Part shown: piece by piece, positions 18,098-26,093 of the stretch
How the letters are laid out: every line of letters starts with the position of its first letter
How positions within the stretch are numbered: the first letter of the stretch is position 1
Assembly (NCBI GenBank): GCA_964515555.1
Contig: CAZEVY010000017.1
Span: forward strand, 1-64,000
Direction of reading: 5' to 3'
Source of the DNA: CAZEVY01 sp964515555
Lineage (GTDB): Bacteria > Acidobacteriota > Terriglobia > Bryobacterales > Bryobacteraceae
Length of the DNA: 64,000 bases
Notes under the pieces: model-generated
Told to the model about the DNA's origin: nothing
Database searches by the model: none
Seen by the model: only the letters and a program-made list of their open reading frames with translations
Made by a program: the position numbers and the translations under genes

Positions 18098-18266
18098 CTT
18101 TCCTCCCGTTACGACTGGATGGTGATGCTCCCGGCATTCTACTAGAGAAACCTAATCCGTGTGGCACGGTGGTGAGCTGCGGTCCGCTGGCAGCTCCCGA
18201 CTTCCGGTCCCCTCTTGCACCTGCGCGCGACGCCCTGTTATCGTCGGAAAGTCCGTCGACAGCCTC

Positions 18267-20120
18267 ATGCCGAAACTCAATCGCCGACAGTTCCTGAACG
18301 CCGCGCCCGCCGCCTTCCTCGCCGGACCGCGCATCGAGCGCGCCGACCCCGCGCGCGAGTGGCGCTACTACGGCAGCGACGCCGGCGCGTCGCGCTACTC
18401 GGCGTGCGACCGCATCAAGCCCTCGAACGTGGCGAAGCTGAAGGTCGCCTGGGTGCACAAGACCGGCGACGCCAGCCTGCGTCCCGCGACCGCCATCGAG
18501 GGCACGCCCCTCGTTGTCGACGGCGTCCTGTACCTCACGACGCCGCGCGTCAAGGTACAGGCCGTCGAGGCCGCCACCGGAAAGCTCCTCTGGACCTTCG
18601 ATCCGCCCGAAACGCAGTCCGCCCGCAGGTCGCCCGGCAACTGCCGCGGCGTCTGCTACTGGGAGGACGGCTCGGACCGCCGCATCTTCGTCGTGCGCCG
18701 CGACATGCTGTGGTGCCTCAACGCCGCCGACGGCAAGCCCGTCGAGTCGTTCGCCGCCAAGGGCGTGCTCGATCTGAAGCTCGACTTCGACCACGACATG
18801 ACCGGGCTGAACTACTCGCACTCCACGCCCGTGGTCGTCTACAAGGACACGCTGATCACCGGGGGCGGCGGCGGCGAGGGCCCGTATCCCGAGGCGCCCG
18901 GCCACATCCGCGGCTGGGACGTCCGCACCGGCAAACGCCGCTGGATCTTCCACACCGTCCCACGGCCAGGCGAGTTCGGGCACGAGACCTGGTCAGGCGA
19001 CTCGTGGAAGTACACGGGCGGCACGAATTGCTGGGCGGGCATGAGCGTCGATCTCAAGCGCGGCATGGTGTTCGCCGGCACCGGCTCGCCGAGCTTCGAC
19101 TACTGGGGCGGCAACCGCGTCGGCGACAACCTGTTCGGCAACTCGGTGCTAGCGCTCGACGCGCTCACGGGCGCGCGCAAGTGGCACTTCCAGATCGTGC
19201 ACCACGACGTTTGGGACTGGGATCTTCCGGCGCAGCCCGCGCTGGTCACGGTGCGCAAGGACGGCCGCACCATCGACGCCGTCGTGCAGGTGACCAAGCA
19301 GGCCTTCGTGTTCTTCTTCGACCGGGAGACGGGTCGTCCGCTGTTCCCGGTGGAGGAGCGCGCGATTCCGGCATCGACGATGCCGGGCGAGGTGCTCTCG
19401 AAGACGCAGCCGTTTCCGCTGAAGCCGCCGCCGATTTCGCGGCAGGGCTTCCACGACGAATGGATCACCGATATCAGTCCGGAGGCGAACGCGCATATCA
19501 AGAAAGACATCGCCGGCGCCGCCTACGGCGCGATCTACACGCCGCCCGCCTACAACGGCGGCATCATCCATCCGGGATTTCGCGGCGGCGCGCTGTGGGG
19601 CGGTTGCTGCTTCGACCCCAAGCGCAACCTGCTGTTCGTCAACTCCGACGAGTGGACCAACATCATCGCCTACGACAAGCCGCGCCCCGGCATGAACGTC
19701 GACTTCATGTTGCGGCGGCGCGACGACCTCGAGGACCAGAACGGCTACCCGGCCATCAAACCGCCGTGGGGCTACATGACGGCCATCGACGCCAACAAGG
19801 GCGACTTCCGGTGGCGTGTCGTCAACGGCGAGTATCCGGAGCTCAAGGCGAAGGGCGTTCCCAAGACCGGCACCTGCTCGCACGGCGGCAGCATCTGCAC
19901 GGCTGGCGGACTGGTGTTCATGGCGGGAACGTTCGACAAGAAAATCCGCGCCTTCGACTCCGATTCCGGCAAGGTGCTTTGGGAGCACGAACTGCCTGCG
20001 GGCGGCTTCGCGACGCCCTGCACCTACGAGGCCGGCGGCAAGCAGTTCGTCGTCATCGCGGCCGGCGGCGGCAAGAGCGGCTCGCAGGCCAACGACGAGT
20101 ACATCGCGTTTTCGCTGTGA
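18267..20120 (+). CDS. Tat-exported PQQ-dependent dehydrogenase
   Basis: The ATG at 18267 gives 617 residues and places a twin-arginine signal (NRRQFLNAAPAAFL) at the N-terminus; the open frame further upstream is not needed. The rest is an eight-bladed quinoprotein propeller: WRYYGSDAGASRYS opening, IKPSNVAKLKVAW, GTPLVVDGVLYLTTP, HDVWDWDLPAQPALV, and GGLVFMAGTFDKKIRAFD near the end. Enzymes of this family oxidise alcohols, aldose sugars or polyols in the periplasm and pass electrons to cytochromes. No C-terminal haem domain is fused; instead a separate pentahaem cytochrome starts within its stop codon. Substrate cannot be read from the sequence. Confidence 0.9.
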   Translation: MPKLNRRQFLNAAPAAFLAGPRIERADPAREWRYYGSDAGASRYSACDRIKPSNVAKLKVAWVHKTGDASLRPATAIEGTPLVVDGVLYLTTPRVKVQAVEAATGKLLWTFDPPETQSARRSPGNCRGVCYWEDGSDRRIFVVRRDMLWCLNAADGKPVESFAAKGVLDLKLDFDHDMTGLNYSHSTPVVVYKDTLITGGGGGEGPYPEAPGHIRGWDVRTGKRRWIFHTVPRPGEFGHETWSGDSWKYTGGTNCWAGMSVDLKRGMVFAGTGSPSFDYWGGNRVGDNLFGNSVLALDALTGARKWHFQIVHHDVWDWDLPAQPALVTVRKDGRTIDAVVQVTKQAFVFFFDRETGRPLFPVEERAIPASTMPGEVLSKTQPFPLKPPPISRQGFHDEWITDISPEANAHIKKDIAGAAYGAIYTPPAYNGGIIHPGFRGGALWGGCCFDPKRNLLFVNSDEWTNIIAYDKPRPGMNVDFMLRRRDDLEDQNGYPAIKPPWGYMTAIDANKGDFRWRVVNGEYPELKAKGVPKTGTCSHGGSICTAGGLVFMAGTFDKKIRAFDSDSGKVLWEHELPAGGFATPCTYEAGGKQFVVIAAGGGKSGSQANDEYIAFSL

Positions 20121-20629
20121 AAGGGAAACTCGCCGCGCTGGTGTTGTTGCTGGCCGCTGCGCCGGCGCAGAAGCAGTACAAGCCGAAGAACGAGGTCATT
20201 CCCGGGCCGCCGGTGAAGCAACCGATCGCCTACAGCCACAAGGTGCACGTGGCGCTCGGGTTGACATGCACCGCCTGCCACAGGATCGCGGGCGAGGGCT
20301 TCGTCGCCGGATATCCCGCCGAGCAGTTCTGCATGGGCTGCCACGCGACGGTGAAGAAGGACAGCCCCGAGATCGCGCGGCTGGCGGCGTTCGCCGCGTC
20401 AAAGAAGCCGGCGCCGTGGGCGCGTGTCTACCAGGTACCCGACTTCGTCTGGTTCAGCCACGCCACGCACGCGAAGGACAAGAAGGTCGACTGCACGGTC
20501 TGCCACGGCGACGTGGCGTCGCGCGACGTGTTGTTTCAGGAGAAGTCGACCTCGATGAACGCCTGCATGGAGTGCCACGCCGCGCACAAGGCGCCCAACG
20601 GCTGCGACTACTGTCACGCCACGCAGTAG
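20117..20629 (+). CDS. Periplasmic pentahaem c-type cytochrome (class III/c7-like)
   Basis: The GTG at 20117 overlaps the dehydrogenase stop as GTGA and gives 170 residues with a signal peptide (VKGKLAALVLLLAAAPAQ). Five CxxCH haem sites are visible at about residues 51 (CTACH), 72 (CMGCH), 126 (CTVCH), 150 (CMECH) and 163 (CDYCH), with spare His residues in YSHKVH and WFSHATH as likely distal ligands. Translational coupling makes it the probable electron acceptor of the upstream quinoprotein. The arrangement resembles class III cytochromes, which pass electrons along haem chains to membrane partners. Confidence 0.9.
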   Translation: MKGKLAALVLLLAAAPAQKQYKPKNEVIPGPPVKQPIAYSHKVHVALGLTCTACHRIAGEGFVAGYPAEQFCMGCHATVKKDSPEIARLAAFAASKKPAPWARVYQVPDFVWFSHATHAKDKKVDCTVCHGDVASRDVLFQEKSTSMNACMECHAAHKAPNGCDYCHATQ

Positions 20630-20637
20630 CGGGCGGC

Positions 20638-21105
20638 CTATTTACCGGGCTGCGGGAGCAGCATATAGGTCACCAGCGCCGCGCCCGCCAGACGCTTTCG
20701 ATCGTCGAACAGGTCGACGCTGCCCACCACGATGGTCGACCCGATGCGGATGAGGCGCGAGCGCGCCACCAGCTTCGAGCCGGTGACCGGCAGGAAGTAG
20801 TTGATCTTCAGCTCGACGGTGGTCGTCGGCCGCGTTCCCGAGAAATGATCGCCGATGGCGATGCCGACCGCGGCGTCGGCCAGCGTCGCGGTGACGCCGC
20901 CGTGGAGCACGCCGGCCTTGTTCATCAAGTCGGGGCGCAGCGGCAGCTCCAGCGTGACGCCGTCGCGATGGCGGCGGGAGACGCGGATTCCGAGGGTGCG
21001 ATTGAAAGGCATGGTGAGAATGAAGTCGCGCAACTCGGCGAGCGTGAATTTCCGGGCGGACAATCCACCGATTATGCCATGGCGCGCGCTATACAATCGA
21101 CCCAT
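20638..21105 (-). CDS. PaaI-like hotdog-fold thioesterase
   Basis: The hotdog core is clear: MNKAGVLHGGVTATLADAA (substrate-binding HGG), then TVELKINYFLPVTGSKLVARSRLIRIG. Enzymes of this class hydrolyse acyl- or phenylacetyl-CoA thioesters. The ATG at 21105 gives 155 residues; a GTG at 21126 (162 residues) or a TTG at 21063 (141 residues, nearer the family length) are alternatives, and none has a convincing ribosome binding site. The ATG lies in a CATG palindrome that also contains the start of the opposite-strand Uma2 remnant. The neighbours give no pathway clue. Confidence 0.8.
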   Translation of the reverse strand: MGRLYSARHGIIGGLSARKFTLAELRDFILTMPFNRTLGIRVSRRHRDGVTLELPLRPDLMNKAGVLHGGVTATLADAAVGIAIGDHFSGTRPTTTVELKINYFLPVTGSKLVARSRLIRIGSTIVVGSVDLFDDRKRLAGAALVTYMLLPQPGK

Positions 21106-21530
21106 GGCGGCGAAGACGCTGATCACGTTCGAGGAGTTCGATCGGCTCGAAGAGGAGGAGTTTCGCTACGAGCTCGACGAGGGGGAGCTGATCACCACTG
21201 GGGCCGGCGACGAAGCGAGCTCCCAGCGTCTCGCTCCTGCTCAATGAACGCCGTCGCGGCCTCGACCCTAACGAAGAGATCCAAGGCGCTCCCGACCTCG
21301 CAGCCGAAATCCTCTCGCCGAGCAACACGCGCGCCGCACTGCGCCGCAAGATCAAACAGTACTTCGCGGCGGGTTGCCGCGTGGCGCTGGTGGTCACGCC
21401 CGACGCGCGCGAAATCGAATGCTGGGACAGTCCCGACGCGCCCAGTCGCGTCTTCGGCGAGAACGATACGCTCACGATTCCCGGGCTGCTGCCGGGCTTC
21501 GCACTCCCGGTGAGAAGTCTCTTCGAGTAA
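21104..21530 (+). pseudogene. Uma2-family (DUF820) endonuclease-like gene with an internal deletion
   Basis: The first 30 codons (MAAKTLITFEEFDRLEEEEF, then RYELDEGELI) match the N-terminus of Uma2 proteins, which have a restriction-endonuclease-like fold. The frame then runs to a stop at 21245-21247. From about 21215 another frame encodes the Uma2 C-terminal half: RGLDPNEEIQGAPDLAAEIL, SPSNTR, KIKQYFAAG, VVTPDAREIECW, ending at TAA 21528-21530. The middle of the family (roughly 60-70 residues) is missing, and the two parts are out of frame. An internal deletion has therefore inactivated it. Confidence 0.8.
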
Positions 21531-21531
21531 C

Positions 21532-22989
21532 CTACTCCAACCGGTAGTTCGGCGCTTCCTTGGTAATAATCACGTCGTGCACGTGACTTTCCCGCAATCC
21601 CGCGCTGGAGACCCGTAAAAACCGCGCTCTTTCCTGTAATTCCGGAATCGTGCGGCAGCCGCAGTATCCCATGCCGCTTTTCAATCCTCCCACCAGCTGG
21701 TACACCAGCTCCGAGAGCGGCCCCTTGTAGGGCACCCGCCCCTCGATGCCCTCCGGCACCAGTTTCCCGCCGGTCTCCTGCGCGTAGCGGTCCGACGACC
21801 CCTGCGACATGGCCGCCAGCGACCCCATCCCGCGATAGCTCTTGAACGTCCGCCCCTGGTAGAGTATGGTCTCGCCCGGACTCTCGTCGGTGCCCGCCAG
21901 CAGGCTGCCGATCATGATGCAATCGGCGCCCGCCGCGATCCCCTTGCTCACGTCGCCCGAAAACTTCACCCCGCCGTCGGCGATCAGCGGCACGCCCGTG
22001 CCTCGCGTCGCCCGCGCGCAGTCGGCGATCGCCGTGATCTGCGGCACCCCCGCCCCCGTCACCACGCGCGTCGTGCAGATCGACCCCGGCCCGATGCCCA
22101 CCTTCACCCCGTCGACCCCCAGCGCGATCAGGTCGCGCGCGCCCTCGTAGGTGCCGACGTTGCCCGCCACCAGCTGGACCTCGGGCAGCGCGCGTTTCAC
22201 CGCCACCACGGCCTGCATCACGCGCTCGCTGTGTCCGTGCGCGGTGTCGATCACCAGCAGATCGACCTTGCGCTTAACCAATTCGTGCGCGCGTTCCAGG
22301 TAGTCGCCGGTGGCGCCGATGGCGGCGCCCGCGCGCAGCCGCCCGTGCTCGTCCTTGGCCGCGTTGGGATACTTGATGCGCTTCTGAATGTCCTTGACGG
22401 TGATCAGTCCCTTGAGGAAGTAGTTATCGTCGACCACCAGCAGCTTCTCGATGCGGTGCCGGTGCAGGATGCTCTCGGCCTCCTCCAGCGTGGTGCCGAC
22501 CGGAACCGTCACCAGGTTCTCCTTGGTCATAACGCTCTCGATCGGAAGGTCGTAGCGGGTCTCGAAGCGCAGGTCGCGATTCGTGAGGATGCCCACCAGC
22601 CGCCCCTCGCGCGTGGTCACCGGCACGCCTGAGATGCGATAGCGCTTCATCATCTCGAGGGCCTCGAAAATCTTCTGCTCCGGGTGGATGGTCACCGGGT
22701 CGACGATCATGCCCGACTCACTGCTCTAGACGCGGTCCACCTCCACGCACTGGCGCTCCACCGGCATGTTGCGGTGGATGATGCCGATGCCGCCCTCCCG
22801 CGCCAGGGCGATCGCCAGGTGCGCCTCGGTGACGGTGTCCATGGCCGAGCTGGCGATGGGGATGTTCAGGCTGATGCCGCGGGTGAAGTGCGTGCGGGTG
22901 TCGGCTTCAGCGGGCAGGACCGTGCTGCGCGCGGGCACCAGCAGCACGTCGTCGAACGTCAGTCCTTCGGGGACCTCTGGGGGCAGCAT
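21532..22989 (-). pseudogene. guaB: IMP dehydrogenase guaB interrupted by an in-frame TAG codon
   Basis: The full frame from ATG 22989 to the stop at 21532 spans 486 codons, the normal IMP dehydrogenase length. It holds LTFDDVLLVPARSTVLP at the start, two CBS domains (about residues 94-210), the catalytic loop GIGPGSICTTRVVTGAG, and SQGSSDRYAQ of the flap. The enzyme converts IMP to XMP in GTP synthesis. After residue 87 (VEVDRV) the codon at 22728-22726 is TAG where the family has Lys in VKRSESG; the frame on both sides is intact. Either the gene is a very young pseudogene, or the base is a sequencing or assembly error. Restart at the ATG at 22710 would lose the N-terminal barrel strands. 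Confidence 0.9.
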
Positions 22990-23136
22990 GGCCCATTATA
23001 AAAGGTCGCCCGCCGGAGCGGGTTCCAGGCGGAGGTTTCCGAAAGAGCGCACGGGGTTCGAGATTATGCCGGCACGATACGGGGAGCCACCTGCCGGCTA
23101 TGCCGGCGATGGATGCGGACGTCGGTATCGGTCGGG

Positions 23137-23370
23137 TCACTGGGCTCTTAGGTATTGCTTCCTTCCCGAGCTCAGGTCGGCCGGCAAGCCGTCCACGGAG
23201 CCGGCCAGGTCGGCGACGTCGCGAAGCCGACCGGAGGAATCCCTCCGGAGTCCGGCGCCGCGTTGCAGGCGTTCGCGGACGATGTCCGACTTCGCGCAAT
23301 TGCGCTCGCGGCACTCCGCCTCGATTTCGATCACCAGCCGGTCGGGTAATCGCACCGTGAGCGATTTCAT
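23137..23370 (-). CDS. Ribbon-helix-helix protein, orphan antitoxin-like
   Basis: This 77-residue protein starts MKSLTVRLPDRLVIEIEAEC, a typical beta-strand and helix of the ribbon-helix-helix DNA-binding fold. SDIVRERLQRG follows, and then a C-terminal segment (SVDGLPADLSSGRKQYLRA) usual in antitoxins of PIN-type modules. No PIN toxin is readable in the 150 bases downstream before guaB, so it appears to be an orphan. In comparison with what I recall of the family it may be cut just short of a conserved basic end. It probably acts as an autoregulator or a decayed module. Confidence 0.7.
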   Translation of the reverse strand: MKSLTVRLPDRLVIEIEAECRERNCAKSDIVRERLQRGAGLRRDSSGRLRDVADLAGSVDGLPADLSSGRKQYLRAQ

Positions 23371-23437
23371 ACTCCGAGCGTATTACATGCCGTACCCGAC
23401 CTGCGGGACTCAGGCCAGGGGCCTCGAGCGTCGGCGG

Positions 23438-25984
23438 TCACGCCCACTTGAGCAGCGGGTGGCACTGGCGCGTCAGCGGGTCCTCGCAGTGATTCGGGCT
23501 GATGCGCAGCGAGTAGCCCAGGCGTCCGGTGTGATGCGGCAGGAACTCGCGCGCGAACACCACCGCCGCGCCGTCGCGCTCCACCGGCGAGAGCGTGATG
23601 ACCGTGGTGTCCTCCAGATTTCCGTTGACGCTGACGCGCCCCACCACGGCCTCGACGCGCACGTCCTCCGGCGTCAGTCCGTTCAGGTCGACCACGGCGC
23701 GCAGCGGGATCGGCCGCCCGCTCACCAGCGGCGTCGACATCGGGGGGCCGGCGTCGAGCACCCGGATCGACTCCCACAATTCGCCCACGCGCGACATCCA
23801 GCCGGCGTGCTCGCGCACCTTGCCGAAATCGCCGGCCTCCACCGCGCGCCACTCGCGGTGCGCGGGCTGGTAAAGCTGCGTGTAGTACTCGCGCAGCATG
23901 CGCTGGCAGTTGAAGCGCGGGCTGATGTAGCTGAGGCACTGCTTGACGCGCTTCATCCATTCCACCGGAACGCCTTCGTCGCGCTCCTGGTAGTACATCG
24001 GCACGATCTCGTTTTCAAGCAGCGAGTAGATGGCCGAGGCGTGGAACTCGTCCTGGTCCTCGGCGTAAGGGTCGCGGTCGCCGATGGCCCAGCCGCCGGA
24101 GTTCTCGTAGGCCTCGTCGAACCAGCCGTCCAGGATGCTGAGACTGAGCACTCCGTTGATGGCGGCCTTCATGCCGCTGGTGCCGCAAGCCTCCTCGCCG
24201 CGCCGCGGCGTGTTCAACCACAGGTCGACGCCGCGCACCAGCTCGCGCCCCACCTCGATGTCGTAGTCCTCCACGAATACCAGCTGCTTCTGGATCTCGG
24301 CATCGCGCGAGAGCTGCCAGATCTCGCGGATAAACGCCTTTCCCGGATGATCCTTGGGATGCGCCTTGCCGGCGATGACGAACTGCACCGGCATGCCGCG
24401 ATTGGTCATGATGCGCTTCAGGCGCGCCATGTCGCGGAACAGCAGCGTGGCCCGCTTGTAGGTGGCGAAGCGCCGCGCGAAGCCGATGGTGAGCGTGTCC
24501 GGATCGAGCACGTCGGCCAGGCGCCGCAGCTCGGCCGCCGAGGCCTTGCGCGCCATGGCCGAGGCCGCCACGTGCTCGCGCACGTAGGCGATCAGCTTGC
24601 GCTTCTGCCGGCGATGAGCCTCCCACAACTCGGCATCGGGGATTTCGTGGATCAGCTCCCAGGTCTTGGGATCCTGGTAGCGCTCCAGCCAGTCGGGCTG
24701 CAGGTACTGGTCGTAGAGGGCGCTCAGATCGTGATAGAGCCAGGTCGGCAGGTGGACCCCGTTGGTCACCGACGTGATCGGCACCTCCCAGGTGGGAAGC
24801 TGCGGCCAGAGGTGCTGCCACATCTCCTGCGAGACCTCGCGATGCAGGCGGCTGACGGCGTTGCGGTAGGAGCTGGTCTTGAGCGCGCAGACGGCCATGG
24901 AGAAACGTTCCTGGCTGTCGTGCGGATTGTGGCGTCCGAGCGCCAGCAATTGATCGAAGGGGACGCCCGATTCCTCGCACCAGGCGCGGAAGTACTCGTA
25001 CATCAGCCCGGGGTCGAACAGGTCGATGCCGGCCGGCACCGACGTGTGCGTGGTGAACACGTTGTTGGCGCGGCTGGCCTCGAGCGCCTCGGCGAAGCTC
25101 AGTCCATGCCCCGACATCAGGAGTCGCACGCGCTCCAGCGCCAGAAACGCCGAGTGGCCCTCGTTGACGTGGAAGACCGTCGGGTTGAGCCCCAGCGCGC
25201 GCAGCGCGCGCAATCCGCCGATGCCAAGCACGATCTCCTGCCGGATCCGCACGTGGATGTCGCCGCCGTAAAGCTGATCGGTGATGTCGCGGTTCTCGCC
25301 CCCGTCGTTCTCCGGAATGTTGGTGTCGAGCAGCAGCAGGCGCACGCGCCCGACGTCGAGATGCCACACCTTGACGGCTACGCGCCCCGTCGGCAGGTTG
25401 ACGTGCACGCGCAGCTCCGAGCCGTCCGGTCCGTAGACCGAGGCCAGCGGCAGCGTGTAGAAATCGTGCGTCGGGTAGCGCTCCTGCTGCCAGCCGTCGG
25501 GATTGAGCGACTGCTCCAGGTAGCCTTTCTGATAGAGCAGACCCACGCCGATCAGCGGATAGGAGAGGTCGCTGGCGGCCTTGAGATGGTCGCCCGCCAG
25601 GATGCCGAGTCCGCCCGAGTAGGTGGACATGCACTCCATCAGCCCGAACTCCATGCAGAAGTAGGCGATCAGCATGTCTTCCGAGGGCGACTCGGCGCGT
25701 TGCAGGTAGGCGTCGTAGCGCTCGCAGGCGCGGCGGTACTGCGCCAGGAAGCGCTGGTCGGCGGCCGCCTTTTCGAGCGCCTGCTGCGGAATCGAGCCCA
25801 GCAGCAGGACGGGATTGTGGCCCGAGGCGTGCCACAGGTCGGGGTCCAGTCGGCGGAATAGCGTGCGGATGGTGTGGTCCCAGCTCCACAGGACGTTGTA
25901 GGCCAGCGTCGTGATCCTCGACAGCGCGGGAGGGACGGCGGGACGGACCAGGAACTCTTTCAACGGCTGGATCTGATAACGCAT
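23438..25984 (-). CDS. glgP: Alpha-glucan phosphorylase (GT35)
   Basis: This 848-residue enzyme releases glucose-1-phosphate from glycogen or maltodextrin using pyridoxal phosphate. The layout fits the shorter bacterial GT35 type: an N-terminal domain of about 100 residues (ITTLAYNVLWSWDHTIR), then YFCMEFGLMECMSTYSGGLG, HVNEGHSAFLALERV, VFTTHTSVPAGIDLFD, and the C-terminal EEACGTSGMKAAINGVLSLS that includes the phosphate and PLP pocket (Lys in GTSGMKA). It ends with a beta-rich domain of about 110 residues. No other glycogen gene is nearby. It is divergent from the Gfo/Idh-GT2 fusion with 109 bases between. Confidence 0.95.
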   Translation of the reverse strand: MRYQIQPLKEFLVRPAVPPALSRITTLAYNVLWSWDHTIRTLFRRLDPDLWHASGHNPVLLLGSIPQQALEKAAADQRFLAQYRRACERYDAYLQRAESPSEDMLIAYFCMEFGLMECMSTYSGGLGILAGDHLKAASDLSYPLIGVGLLYQKGYLEQSLNPDGWQQERYPTHDFYTLPLASVYGPDGSELRVHVNLPTGRVAVKVWHLDVGRVRLLLLDTNIPENDGGENRDITDQLYGGDIHVRIRQEIVLGIGGLRALRALGLNPTVFHVNEGHSAFLALERVRLLMSGHGLSFAEALEASRANNVFTTHTSVPAGIDLFDPGLMYEYFRAWCEESGVPFDQLLALGRHNPHDSQERFSMAVCALKTSSYRNAVSRLHREVSQEMWQHLWPQLPTWEVPITSVTNGVHLPTWLYHDLSALYDQYLQPDWLERYQDPKTWELIHEIPDAELWEAHRRQKRKLIAYVREHVAASAMARKASAAELRRLADVLDPDTLTIGFARRFATYKRATLLFRDMARLKRIMTNRGMPVQFVIAGKAHPKDHPGKAFIREIWQLSRDAEIQKQLVFVEDYDIEVGRELVRGVDLWLNTPRRGEEACGTSGMKAAINGVLSLSILDGWFDEAYENSGGWAIGDRDPYAEDQDEFHASAIYSLLENEIVPMYYQERDEGVPVEWMKRVKQCLSYISPRFNCQRMLREYYTQLYQPAHREWRAVEAGDFGKVREHAGWMSRVGELWESIRVLDAGPPMSTPLVSGRPIPLRAVVDLNGLTPEDVRVEAVVGRVSVNGNLEDTTVITLSPVERDGAAVVFAREFLPHHTGRLGYSLRISPNHCEDPLTRQCHPLLKWA

Positions 25985-26093
25985 CCGAGAGGTTTCGCGG
26001 GCTGCCTCCTAACATACCAGAGTCGCCGCAGCGGCCCGCGAGGCGGTCCCGGTACTCAAACCCGAAATCCGGCACGACTCCTGGTACCGCGGG

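Noticed and set aside
22726..22728. TAG recoded as an amino acid in this organism
   Set aside because: Several neighbouring genes (for example those ending at 29706, 35483 and 42677) end in ordinary TAG stops, so a general recoding is not supported.
21532..22989. guaB read as two real genes
   Set aside because: Both parts are in the same frame and together equal one IMP dehydrogenase. The first part alone lacks the CBS and catalytic regions.
22990..23136. A PIN toxin partner for the RHH protein
   Set aside because: No frame on the minus strand downstream of the RHH stop shows PIN acidic residues before guaB.
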